Assembly (NCBI GenBank): GCA_003538975.1
Contig: DPQQ01000010.1
Span: 28,466-92,465, forward strand
DNA length: 64,000 nucleotides
Reading direction: 5' to 3'
Source of the DNA: Clostridiales bacterium
Lineage (GTDB): Bacteria > Bacillota > Clostridia > Christensenellales > Borkfalkiaceae
The position numbers and the translations under genes were made by a program. The first letter of the stretch is position 1, and the number at the start of each line of letters is the position of its first letter. This document shows positions 28,203 to 36,133 of this stretch, in pieces. The notes beneath the pieces are model-generated. The model did not search any database and was not told the origin of the DNA. It saw nothing but the letters and a program-made list of their open reading frames with translations.

Positions 28203-29115
28203 AGTTTTCGATATATTTATAAAGAACAAATTTGTCTTCGTCACCTTCTTTAAAGCAATCGTTTATAATCGGTTTGTTTCCTATTGAAACCCTTCTGTAA
28301 AAGTCTTCATATTTTGTCCATTCCACGCTTTCGTAACCGATTTTAACTAATCCGAGACTTTCGAGCAGCTTGCATGAAGCGACGTTTTCTTTTAACGGTC
28401 TGTCTATAATCGGTTTGTTTCCTATTGAAACTCTTCTGTAAACGTCGTTGTATTTTGTCCATTCCACGCTTTTGATTTTCTTGTTTTTTATATTTTCGAT
28501 TATGCACTTGCACGCTTCTTTGGCAAAACCTTTCCGTCTGTATTCGGGCATGATATAGTAATCGAAAGACCAAAAATCTTTGTATGCGTTTACGCAGATA
28601 AATCCGATCAGTTTAGACTTTCCGTCCGGACAACGAAGATGAATAGCGTAAGCGTTCGGGGTGTACTCAAAGCTTTTTAACAATTCTTCGTCGCTTGACG
28701 GAGATAAATTAAAATACTTAAAAGTCGGATCATCTTTTGCGACGTCATATATAAAAATGAAGTCAACACAGTCGAAATCGCAAATCCAAAGTCTTTCGGT
28801 ATAAAAATCGGGAGATATACGGTATTTTAAGTCCTCTACGTCTTTATAAGCTTTTATTCTTTTGCTGATAAATTTTTTTAACAAAGGGTAATTTTCGAAC
28901 TTCGGTAAATCTTCGATTTTGTCTAAGCAATCTACAATAAGCCAGTGCGGTAGCCCCTCGCTCATATTAAGACAATTCACGACTAAAGCTTCTATGTCGA
29001 TAAGATTCCATAACTTTGATTTATCTTTTTCGGTTTTTAAATAATTTTCGACGGCGGATAACTTGTCGTTATCGGAAGAAAATATATATTTTGCCAGTTC
29101 TGTTACGTCTGTCAT
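28201..29115 (-). CDS. GNAT family N-acetyltransferase with internal duplication
   Basis: A 304-residue protein. The first ~110 residues are a helical region of unknown family. A GNAT acetyltransferase domain follows, with the beta4 strand SFDYYIMP and the acetyl-CoA loop EYRRKGFAKEA; the C-terminal helix motif is ASCKLLESLGL. Two almost identical segments of ~24 residues (both with SVEWTKY and YRRVSIGNKPII) lie 47 residues apart, one inserted before ASCKLLES and one after. That is a recent in-frame duplication, which lengthens the acetyltransferase core and may change or abolish its activity. Codon use is more AT-rich than the neighbours. The substrate is unknown. The ribosome site (CAGGTG) is weak. 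Confidence 0.8.
   Translation of the reverse strand: MTDVTELAKYIFSSDNDKLSAVENYLKTEKDKSKLWNLIDIEALVVNCLNMSEGLPHWLIVDCLDKIEDLPKFENYPLLKKFISKRIKAYKDVEDLKYRISPDFYTERLWICDFDCVDFIFIYDVAKDDPTFKYFNLSPSSDEELLKSFEYTPNAYAIHLRCPDGKSKLIGFICVNAYKDFWSFDYYIMPEYRRKGFAKEACKCIIENIKNKKIKSVEWTKYNDVYRRVSIGNKPIIDRPLKENVASCKLLESLGLVKIGYESVEWTKYEDFYRRVSIGNKPIINDCFKEGDEDKFVLYKYIEN
28261..28474 (-). repeat. Two ~73-bp direct repeats, 141 bp apart, inside the GNAT gene
   Basis: Copy one spans 28261-28333 and copy two 28402-28474; they differ at only a handful of bases by eye. The 141-base offset is 47 codons, so the reading frame is kept. Confidence 0.9.
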
Positions 29116-29144
29116 ACAACACCTGCCTTGATTTTATTTTTCGT

Positions 29145-29873
29145 TTATTTTTGATTTACGCTTTTTATTACATCGACAAAGATCTTTTCGGCGGATAAAA
29201 ACTCATCGTTGCCGCTTTCTACGGTTATAGAATTAAATTCTTCTTCGCCCGAATATATGTAAATTTTGCTTAAAGAAGAGCAACCCTTAAAGGCGTTTTT
29301 GCCTATGTGTTTTAAGTTGTAAATTCTTACCGAAGTAAGCGTTCCGTCGCCGCAAAACGCTTCTTCGCCGATCGTTTCAACGCCGTAAATCGTGGCGGAA
29401 AGCATGCCGAGAACGTTTTTGAATGCTCTGTCTTTTATTACCGTCGTAGTCATCGGGAGAGAAATACTCTTAAACGACAGGTTTGAAAACGCATCTTCTT
29501 CAACGGCGGTTACGGCGTATTCTTTATAATAGGCGGGTATTACGAAGGACTTCGCCGCATAATAAAAGTCGCCCGTGTTTTTAGTAACGGTAGCCGTTCC
29601 GCTTTCGTCGTCGGTATCGAATTTCAGTTTACCCGCTATCGTTTTACCGCATATTCCGCACTCGTCTCCGCCGCCGTTTACGTGCCATTCGGGCGGAAGA
29701 AGTTTATCGTAGCTTTTCCCGCAGAAGTCGCATTTATAATGCTTTACTCCGAACGTTTCGCATCCCGGCGCGAGAGTAGTCGTTCCGAGATAGCGGTGGT
29801 CGCACTTGCAACCGGACAGCGGAAAAAGCGTAAATACGGCGGCAATTGCGATCGCCGCAAATTTTTTAAACAA
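29145..29873 (-). CDS. Leucine-rich repeat (BspA/LRR_5-type) lipoprotein
   Basis: A 242-residue surface lipoprotein. A signal peptide ends at the lipobox LSGC. Next comes a cysteine-patterned module (HRYLGTTTLAPGC, YKCDFCGKSY, DECGICGK) of the kind often found repeated in Clostridial surface proteins. The second half is made of LRR_5 repeats (DAFSNLSFKSISLP, RAFKNVLGML, EAFCGDGTLTSV, NAFKGCSSLSKI), about four to five, typical of BspA-like adhesins. The start is a TTG with a CGGAG site at suitable spacing; no in-frame ATG lies near. A short hairpin (GACGGA/TCCGTC, 29896-29911) precedes the ribosome site. Binding target unknown. Confidence 0.8.
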   Translation of the reverse strand: MFKKFAAIAIAAVFTLFPLSGCKCDHRYLGTTTLAPGCETFGVKHYKCDFCGKSYDKLLPPEWHVNGGGDECGICGKTIAGKLKFDTDDESGTATVTKNTGDFYYAAKSFVIPAYYKEYAVTAVEEDAFSNLSFKSISLPMTTTVIKDRAFKNVLGMLSATIYGVETIGEEAFCGDGTLTSVRIYNLKHIGKNAFKGCSSLSKIYIYSGEEEFNSITVESGNDEFLSAEKIFVDVIKSVNQK

Positions 29874-29982
29874 AATAATTCTCCGCGCGTTTAGTGACGG
29901 ACTTGTCCGTCCGATTTAATTTTATAACTTTTTATCGCAAAAAGCAATGCCTGTCCGACAAATTCCGCCGGATTTTGACAAA

Positions 29983-30007
29983 ATAAAAGGCTCCGTAGCA
30001 GAGCCTT
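29983..30007 (-). terminator. Intrinsic terminator of the rlmI-like gene
   Basis: AAGGCTC (29987-29993) pairs with GAGCCTT (30001-30007); on minus a U-rich run follows the stem. Confidence 0.7.
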
Positions 30008-30026
30008 AAAAATTAAAATCAAAAAA

Positions 30027-31199
30027 TTATAAAACGTTCAGTACGAAAAATTTAAGATACATGCTTTCGTCGTCGTTTATAAGGGACGGGTGATCGGCGC
30101 CCTGAATCTTCATTTCGGCGATTCTTATTCTTCTCCCGGATTCCGCAGCCGCTTCCGAAAGCATTTTCGAGAACAGGGGAAGAGTCATATAGTGCGAGCA
30201 GGACGAAGTTATCAGAAATCCGCCCGGTCTTACTATCTTCATACCTAAAACGTTTATATCTTTATAGCCTTTGTACGCGTCTTTTACCTCCGCCGCCGTT
30301 TTACAGAAAGCCGGCGGATCGAGAATAACAGTATCGAAGCTCTTCTTTTCCTTTTTGAACGTTCTTAAAACTTCGAAAACGTCTCCCGCAAGCGTCGTTA
30401 CGTTGGTAAATCCGTTTATCTCGGCGTTGCGTTTAACCTGCGAAAGAGCAAAATTCGATATGTCGCACGCCGTAACGCTTTTCGCTCCGGCTGCCGCCGC
30501 GTTCATCGAAAATCCGCCGCTGTTACAGAAGCAGTCGAGAACTTCGGCGTCTTTCGAATATCTTCTTACGGCGTAGCGGTTATCCTTCTGATCTAAAAAG
30601 TAACCGGTTTTTTGTCCGTTTCTGACGTCGACGAGCATTTTAATGCCGTTTTCGTTTATTTCGATATTTTCCGGAACTTCGCCGTAAATAACTCCCGTTT
30701 TTTCGGGGAGACCTTCTTTTTTGATTACGGCGGAGTCGCTTCTTTCGTAAATGCCTTTGGGGGAGAATATCTTTATAAGCGAATTTATAATCGCCTCGCG
30801 GTTAATTTCTGCCGAGAGCGCGACTATCTGAACCGAAAGATAATCGCCGTACTTGTCTACGACAAGCCCCGGCATGTTGTCCGCTTCCGAAAATACGGCT
30901 CTGAAAGAATTATCGTAGCCGAGTTTTTTACGGTAATTCACAGCGGAGAGAATAGTTTCGTAAAAAAAGTTTTCGTCTATTACTTCGGATTCGTTTCTCG
31001 AAATTATCCTTACGAGTATTTTGGAAAGGTGGTTGATAAAGCCTCTCCCGATAAATCTTCCGTCTGCGCTTCTGACCGTACACAGACTGCCGTTTTTATC
31101 TTTGCCTTCGATTTTCAAGATTTCGTTGGCGTAAACCCACGGATGCCCCGAAATTATTCTTTTTTCTTCGCCTTTTTTAAGATAAAGCGTATAAGCCAT
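30027..31199 (-). CDS. Class I SAM-dependent rRNA methyltransferase, RlmI type
   Basis: A 390-residue protein with the RlmI layout: an N-terminal PUA domain (ISGHPWVYANEI at 16-27), a central EEHxxR-like domain, then a Rossmann methyltransferase. Seen are the SAM-binding stretch VLDCFCNSGGFSMNAA, the target-base motif ILDPPAF and the nucleophile region SSCSH, all as in enzymes making m5C at position 1962 of 23S rRNA. The window holds a second, PUA-less relative at 42.1 kb. AAAGGT lies 6-11 bases before the ATG. It reads divergently from the gene at 31.4 kb. The exact methylated base is inferred from family only. Confidence 0.85.
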   Translation of the reverse strand: MAYTLYLKKGEEKRIISGHPWVYANEILKIEGKDKNGSLCTVRSADGRFIGRGFINHLSKILVRIISRNESEVIDENFFYETILSAVNYRKKLGYDNSFRAVFSEADNMPGLVVDKYGDYLSVQIVALSAEINREAIINSLIKIFSPKGIYERSDSAVIKKEGLPEKTGVIYGEVPENIEINENGIKMLVDVRNGQKTGYFLDQKDNRYAVRRYSKDAEVLDCFCNSGGFSMNAAAAGAKSVTACDISNFALSQVKRNAEINGFTNVTTLAGDVFEVLRTFKKEKKSFDTVILDPPAFCKTAAEVKDAYKGYKDINVLGMKIVRPGGFLITSSCSHYMTLPLFSKMLSEAAAESGRRIRIAEMKIQGADHPSLINDDESMYLKFFVLNVL

Positions 31200-31385
31200 A
31201 TTGTTTTTACCTTTTATTGTATCGTTACGGCTATTATATCAATTTTTTATAAAAAAATCAAACCGCTGTTATAAAATGTGACAGCATTTTCGGCTTTATA
31301 AATTCAAGATAACTATTGAATAATTTCCTGACTTGTGATAAACTATACTCGTAACCGCAAAAGACGGTGATAAACGGAGTAAATT

Positions 31386-32459
31386 ATGGATATTTTAACC
31401 GAAAAATTATTGAAACACAAAAAAATAAATTCAGGCAAATGGGGCAAATGTCATTGTCAGGGAATGACCATGGATAAAGAAAAGAATTATATTTATTATT
31501 CTTTTACCACAAAACTCGTAAAAACCGATCTTGACGGCAACGTTTTAGGTTACGTCGACAACATAACCGGACATCTCGGATGTATTGATTTTAACGACGA
31601 AGACGGCAAAGTTTACGCTTCGCTCGAATATAAAAACGACGAAATCGGCAGGGGAATATTAAAAAACCTCGGGTACTCGGACGAAAACATAAAAGACGGC
31701 TTTTATATAGCGATATTCGACGCGGATAAAATGAACCGCCCCGCGATGGACGCCGAAACGGACGAAGTCATGAAAACCGCTTATTTAAAAACGGTTTACG
31801 ACGATTTTACCGAAACGACAACGGAAGGAAAAGAACACGTTTACGGCTGTTCGGGTATAGACGGTCTTGCGATAGGACCTGACTCCGGCGATAAAAGCGG
31901 TAAAAATTATCTTCACGTGGCGTACGGGATTTACGGAGATACCGGGAGAGAAGACAACGATAATCAGGTTATTTTGCAGTATGATATAGAAAAACTGAAC
32001 GAAACGGCAAAAGTTCATAAGCAGTCGGCAATGCACACGTCGGGACCTGAAGAAAGAAACAAATACTTTTTATTCACCGGCAACACGACTTACGGCGTGC
32101 AGAATCTCGAATACGACGAGTATACCGGAGATTATATCGTTTCCGTTTATACGGGGCATAAAGAAAAATTCCCGAATTATACGACGTTTGTTATAGACGG
32201 GAAAATTGCGCCGGTTACCGTTAGCGGAAAAAAGTTTTTGACATTAAAAAACTGCGGGATGACAAAGGCCGGCATAAGCGGGTACTATCAATATCTCGGC
32301 GGGGTTGAAATCGGAGCGATGGGCATGCATTCAGTCGGGAACGGGTTGTTTTATATAGTGGATCCGCAGTGGGAGGATAAGGAAAACCTTTACGTTTATT
32401 CCGAACTTTACAAAATAGACGAATCGGATAAAAACGAACTTTTCAAAAAAGTCGATTAA
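31386..32459 (+). CDS. Conserved-looking cytoplasmic protein of unknown function
   Basis: A 357-residue protein without signal peptide or membrane helix. The sequence is a run of short strands with turn motifs (NYIYYSFTTKLVKTDLDGNVLG, DGKVYASLEYK, KYFLFTGNTTYGV), which suggests a beta-propeller-like fold. Conserved-looking points are CHCQGMTM near 23, GCSGIDGLAIGP mid-protein and MGMHSVGNGLFYIVDPQW near the end. I do not recognise a family. CGGAG precedes the ATG at good spacing. A terminator separates it from pstS, so it is its own unit. Possible -10 TATACT lies ~35 bases upstream, without a clear -35. Confidence 0.6.
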   Translation: MDILTEKLLKHKKINSGKWGKCHCQGMTMDKEKNYIYYSFTTKLVKTDLDGNVLGYVDNITGHLGCIDFNDEDGKVYASLEYKNDEIGRGILKNLGYSDENIKDGFYIAIFDADKMNRPAMDAETDEVMKTAYLKTVYDDFTETTTEGKEHVYGCSGIDGLAIGPDSGDKSGKNYLHVAYGIYGDTGREDNDNQVILQYDIEKLNETAKVHKQSAMHTSGPEERNKYFLFTGNTTYGVQNLEYDEYTGDYIVSVYTGHKEKFPNYTTFVIDGKIAPVTVSGKKFLTLKNCGMTKAGISGYYQYLGGVEIGAMGMHSVGNGLFYIVDPQWEDKENLYVYSELYKIDESDKNELFKKVD

Positions 32460-32477
32460 AAAATATAATAAAAAAAT

Positions 32478-32512
32478 AAAAAGGCGATAAGAAAAACTTA
32501 TCGTCTTTTTTT
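32478..32512 (+). terminator. Intrinsic terminator ahead of the pst operon
   Basis: AAGGCGATAAG (32481-32491) pairs with CTTATCGTCTT (32497-32507) around AAAAA, then a T-run. An almost identical hairpin follows phoR at 38185. Confidence 0.8.
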
Positions 32513-32538
32513 ATCCGTTTTTTTATTTTCCGTACGAT

Positions 32539-32575
32539 TTTACAATTTTATTACAAGATGCGGGGCGAATATTTT
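32539..32575 (+). promoter_or_regulatory. Candidate PhoP box and promoter of pstS
   Basis: TTTACA (32539-32544) is repeated as ATTACA exactly 11 bases later (32550-32555), close to the TT(A/T/C)ACA direct repeats with 11-base period that PhoP binds in Bacillus. A TATTTT -10 (32570-32575) follows without a proper -35, as expected of an activator-dependent promoter. The binding is inference. Confidence 0.4.
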
Positions 32576-32635
32576 ACTTTAAGGCTTTATTCTTATGGCG
32601 TTAAACAGAGAAAAGAAAAAAAGGAGAAAGAAAAA

Positions 32636-33442
32636 ATGAAAAAACTCACAAAGATTTTAACCTGCGTTATGTGCGCAATGCTCGTCGTTCCGTTTACGCT
32701 CGCTTTCGCGGCTTGCGGAGGAAAGACAAACGATAACAAGGTAACCGTTTCGGGTTCTTCGTCCGTAACGCCGATAATGGAAAAGCTCGCAGCGGAGTAC
32801 GAAAAAACTCACGACGTAAGAATAACGGTAAACATGTCGTCTTCCGGCGCCGGCATAAGCGACACTCAGAACGGACTTAACGATTTCGGAATGTCGTCGA
32901 GAGCGCTTAAAGACGAAGAAACCGGAATTACCGGCGAAACGTTATGTATGGACGGCATAGCTCTTATCGTAAGCAAAGATAACGAAGTTTCGGACGTTAA
33001 AAAAGAGGACGTAAAGGCTTTGTTCGAAAACGGTACCGCTATCCCCGGAACGGCGATAACTGCGGCTATCGGAAGAGACGCTTCGAGCGGAACGAGATCG
33101 GCTTTCGACGAACTTCTTAAAATAAAGAACGGTTACCATACTTCGGTATCGCTCGTTGCGGAAACAGGCAACGTAATAGAAGCGATAAAGACTTCGCCGG
33201 TAAGCATCGGATATATTTCTTACGGCAGTCTCGGAAGCAGCGTAAAAGCGGTAAGTCTCGACGGAGTCGCCTGCACGATCGAAAATATCAAAAACAATAC
33301 TTACGCTCTTCAGAGACCGTTCGTCATAGTGCTTAAAGAAGGCGCCGAACTTTCCAAAGCGGCTAAAGGATTCTACGATTATATAATGAGCGCAGAAGCG
33401 CAGACGATAATTGCGGGCGCCGGATATATCTCGGTAAAATAA
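32636..33442 (+). CDS. pstS: Phosphate ABC transporter, substrate-binding lipoprotein PstS
   Basis: The extracellular phosphate-binding protein that feeds the Pst transporter. The 268 residues start with a lysine-led signal peptide and a lipobox cysteine at 27 (AFAAC), so it is a lipoprotein. The mature part is a PBP-like phosphate receptor: VSGSSSVTPIMEKLA near the start, MSSSGAGISDTQNG and the phosphate-contact motif GRDASSGTRSAF. The ATG at 32636 is chosen for its AAGGAGA site and signal peptide; a longer in-frame ORF from 32558 has none. Length matches Clostridial PstS. First gene of pstS-pstCA-pstB, and one base from the next start. Confidence 0.93.
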   Translation: MKKLTKILTCVMCAMLVVPFTLAFAACGGKTNDNKVTVSGSSSVTPIMEKLAAEYEKTHDVRITVNMSSSGAGISDTQNGLNDFGMSSRALKDEETGITGETLCMDGIALIVSKDNEVSDVKKEDVKALFENGTAIPGTAITAAIGRDASSGTRSAFDELLKIKNGYHTSVSLVAETGNVIEAIKTSPVSIGYISYGSLGSSVKAVSLDGVACTIENIKNNTYALQRPFVIVLKEGAELSKAAKGFYDYIMSAEAQTIIAGAGYISVK

Positions 33443-33443
33443 T

Positions 33444-35213
33444 ATGGTACTTTCGGTAAAAAAGAAAATTTTCACCAAAGAAAACGTCGCAAAGGGGAGT
33501 TTCGCTTTTCTTGCGGCTTTTTCCGCGCTTGTGGTTTTCACGATAGTGGGATACCTTTTATACGCGAGTATTCCCGCATTCGGAGAAACAAACTTATTTA
33601 AATTCATATTCGGTTCGGAATGGTCTGCGGCGAAAGGTGTTTTCGGAATATGGCGCATGATAGTAGGAACATTTGTTCTTACCCTGTGCGCGACGCTTTT
33701 AGGCGGGACGGTCGCCGTGTTCACTGCTGTGTGGATAGTATTTTACTGTCCTAAAAAGATAAAAAAGGCGTACGTTCAGATAATAAATCTTTTAGCGGGA
33801 ATACCGTCGATAGTGTACGGACTTTTCGGCTATAAATTCCTGATGCCGCTTTTAGTTAAAATATTCAATCCCGGCAACGCGGGGTTCGGACTTTTGTCGT
33901 GCACGCTCGTTTTGTCGGTAATGATTCTGCCTACTATAACTTCCGTTGCCAAAAACAGTCTCGAATCGGTTCCGGCGCACTATTACGAAGGCGCTCTGGC
34001 TCTCGGCTCGAATAAAAATCAGGCGGTGTGGAAGGTCCTTCTTCCCGCAGCGAAAAGCGGTATAATTTCGGCTGTCGTACTCGGTATAGGAAGGGCGGTC
34101 GGCGAAACGATGGCGGTACAGATGATAGTAGGAAACGGTTCGGGTTATCCTACCGGAGCGTTCGTCCCGTTCACCACTCTTACCAGCAATATCGTACAGA
34201 ATTGGGGTTACGCAGCTCCGCCCGAACAAGCCGCTCTTATCGCAGACGGGTTTATTCTGCTTATTATTATACTTATTCTTAACGTATGTCTTATACCTAT
34301 AAAAAAGCCTTCCGAAGGAAATAAGTTTTTCACGAGAAGATTAAAGGAAAGCGAAGACAGGATTACGAGCAGAAATTACGTAAAAGGCGGCGGGGTACAG
34401 AGTATTTTCTGCATTTTGTCCTGGATATTTGCGGTAATAACGGCATTTGTTCTTGTGTTCATAGTAGCATACGTTCTCGTAAAAGGACTTCCTCATTTAA
34501 GTCTCGACTTTTTATTCGGCAAAAGCGGCAACGCGCACACAACTCTTCTTCCTGCATTCGTTTCGACGCTTATGCTCGTCGCACTCGCTCTTTTAATAGC
34601 CTTGCCGCTCGGTACAGGCGCGGCGATATACCTTAACGAATATTCGAAAAAGAACGGAATATTTGTAAAAATAATAAGGCTTTTCACCGATACTCTCGCC
34701 GGAATACCGTCGATAGTTTTCGGACTGTTCGGAATGGTTTTCTTTGTGAAAGGTCTCGGCATGGGCTACTCGCTTGCGGCAGGTGGAATGACGCTTTCGA
34801 TAATGATACTCCCTACGATAATAAGGAGCGTGGAGCAGAGCCTTTCGGAAGTCCCCGACAGCATGAGAGAAGCGAGTCTTGCCCTCGGCGCAGGAAAAAT
34901 GAGAACTATTTTCAAAGTGGTTCTTCCGCAGGCGATATCCGGCATAATAACTTCCGTAATTCTGTCGGTCGGGAGAATAGTAAGCGAAAGCGCGGCTCTT
35001 ATATTTACCGTAGGTTCAGCTTCGACGTTTGTTCCCGAAAGCTATGCGGACGGCGCGGCGAGTTTTTCGGTGCTGGTATGGAAATTCATGAGCAACGGCT
35101 TGCAGGTTGACGAAGCTTACGCAACGGCGGGCGTACTTCTCGTGCTCGTCGTTATACTTAACTTAGCGGTTTCGCTCGTAGAATACGGATTCAATAAGAG
35201 GAAAAAGATATGA
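33444..35213 (+). CDS. Fused phosphate permease PstC-PstA
   Basis: A single 589-residue ORF carries both permease subunits of the Pst phosphate importer, normally separate ~290-residue proteins. Residues ~1-290 match PstC: six helices, the INLLAGIPSIVYGLFGY segment, the coupling motif ALGSNKNQAVWKVLLP and VGETMAVQMIVGN. A ~45-residue linker follows (KKPSEGNKFF). Residues ~325-589 match PstA: a second set of helices, LAGIPSIVFGLFGM, ALGAGKMRTIFKVVLP and GRIVSESAALIFT. Both EAA-type ATPase-contact loops are intact, so the fusion should fold as a complete pore. It begins one base after the pstS stop and overlaps pstB by four bases (ATGA). No frameshift or truncation is seen. Confidence 0.92.
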   Translation: MVLSVKKKIFTKENVAKGSFAFLAAFSALVVFTIVGYLLYASIPAFGETNLFKFIFGSEWSAAKGVFGIWRMIVGTFVLTLCATLLGGTVAVFTAVWIVFYCPKKIKKAYVQIINLLAGIPSIVYGLFGYKFLMPLLVKIFNPGNAGFGLLSCTLVLSVMILPTITSVAKNSLESVPAHYYEGALALGSNKNQAVWKVLLPAAKSGIISAVVLGIGRAVGETMAVQMIVGNGSGYPTGAFVPFTTLTSNIVQNWGYAAPPEQAALIADGFILLIIILILNVCLIPIKKPSEGNKFFTRRLKESEDRITSRNYVKGGGVQSIFCILSWIFAVITAFVLVFIVAYVLVKGLPHLSLDFLFGKSGNAHTTLLPAFVSTLMLVALALLIALPLGTGAAIYLNEYSKKNGIFVKIIRLFTDTLAGIPSIVFGLFGMVFFVKGLGMGYSLAAGGMTLSIMILPTIIRSVEQSLSEVPDSMREASLALGAGKMRTIFKVVLPQAISGIITSVILSVGRIVSESAALIFTVGSASTFVPESYADGAASFSVLVWKFMSNGLQVDEAYATAGVLLVLVVILNLAVSLVEYGFNKRKKI

Positions 35214-36004
35214 AAAACAAAAATACTGTCGAAAAATATGAAATAAACGGAGATATAGCCGTGAGCGTGAAAGAACTCAATCTGTATTACGGATCGTTTC
35301 ATGCGCTTAAAAACGTGTATATAGACTTCCCGAAAAATAAACTGACCGCCCTTATAGGACCTTCCGGTTGCGGCAAGTCTACTCTTTTAAAGTCGATTAA
35401 CCGAATGAACGATCTGGTCGACGGCTGCAAAATAACGGGCGAAATAAAAATAGGAGATACCGATATTTACGCAAAAAACACCGATTTGTCGAGATTACGT
35501 AAAAATGCGGGAATGGTTTTTCAGCGTCCCAATCCTCTTGCGATGAGCGTGTACGACAATATAGCTTACGGACCGAGAACTTTCGGAATAAAATCCCGCG
35601 CGGAACTCGACGAGATAGTGGAATCTTCTCTTAAAAAAGCCGCCATGTGGGACGAAGTGAAAGACCGTCTCGATAAGTCCGCTCTGGGGCTTTCGGGCGG
35701 GCAGCAGCAAAGACTTTGCATAGCGAGAGCTTTATCGGTCGAACCGCAGATACTGTTAATGGACGAACCGACTTCAGCACTCGATCCGATTTCTACGTTG
35801 AAAATCGAAGAGCTTTGCTCCGAACTCAAAAAAGACGTAACTATAATTATGGTCACGCACAATATGCAGCAGGCTTTCAGAATAGCCGATAACACCGCTT
35901 ACTTTCTGCTCGGCGAAATGGTCGAATGCGGAGAAACGAAAAATATTTTTTCCGCTCCGTCAAAAAAGAGTACCGACGATTATATAAACGGAAGATTCGG
36001 TTGA
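35210..36004 (+). CDS. pstB: Phosphate ABC transporter ATP-binding protein PstB
   Basis: The ATPase of phosphate import. The 264 residues show the PstB hallmark LNLYYGSFHALKNV, Walker A GPSGCGKST, the FQRPNP Q-loop typical of PstB, signature LSGGQQQRL, Walker B ILLMDEPTSALDP and the H-loop VTHNMQQA. It overlaps the fused permease by four bases, so the stoichiometry is probably coupled by translation. AGAGGAAA supplies the ribosome site. PhoU, which usually follows pstB, is absent: the response regulator comes next after 129 bases. Confidence 0.96.
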   Translation: MKNKNTVEKYEINGDIAVSVKELNLYYGSFHALKNVYIDFPKNKLTALIGPSGCGKSTLLKSINRMNDLVDGCKITGEIKIGDTDIYAKNTDLSRLRKNAGMVFQRPNPLAMSVYDNIAYGPRTFGIKSRAELDEIVESSLKKAAMWDEVKDRLDKSALGLSGGQQQRLCIARALSVEPQILLMDEPTSALDPISTLKIEELCSELKKDVTIIMVTHNMQQAFRIADNTAYFLLGEMVECGETKNIFSAPSKKSTDDYINGRFG

Positions 36005-36090
36005 TAAAAGTATTTCAAGGTTCTATATCCGTATCGCAAAAGCGGATAAACCGGCATATAGTCGCCCTCCGCTTTACATTTTTTTCGTAT

Positions 36091-36099
36091 TGGTATAAT
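36091..36099 (+). promoter_or_regulatory. Extended -10 promoter for phoPR
   Basis: TGGTATAAT (36091-36099) is a perfect extended -10 element, 35 bases before the phoP ATG. A TTTACA lies 15 bases upstream of the hexamer, too close for a standard -35. It suggests the regulator genes can be made independently of pst. Confidence 0.5.
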
Positions 36100-36133
36100 A
36101 TCGTAGTGTAAAACGTAAAAAGAGAGAAGTATA

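Noticed and set aside
32558..32635. Longer start for pstS
   Set aside because: The extension is basic and unlike a signal peptide; AAGGAGA and the lipoprotein signal start at 32636. It also overlaps the likely promoter.
32942..33724. 260-codon minus-strand ORF across pstS and the pstC part
   Set aside because: It is the shadow of two well-supported plus-strand genes, has no ribosome site, and its composition mirrors the GAA/TTC-rich codons opposite.
36073..36078. TTTACA before phoP as a second PhoP box
   Set aside because: No second copy at 11-base distance on either side.
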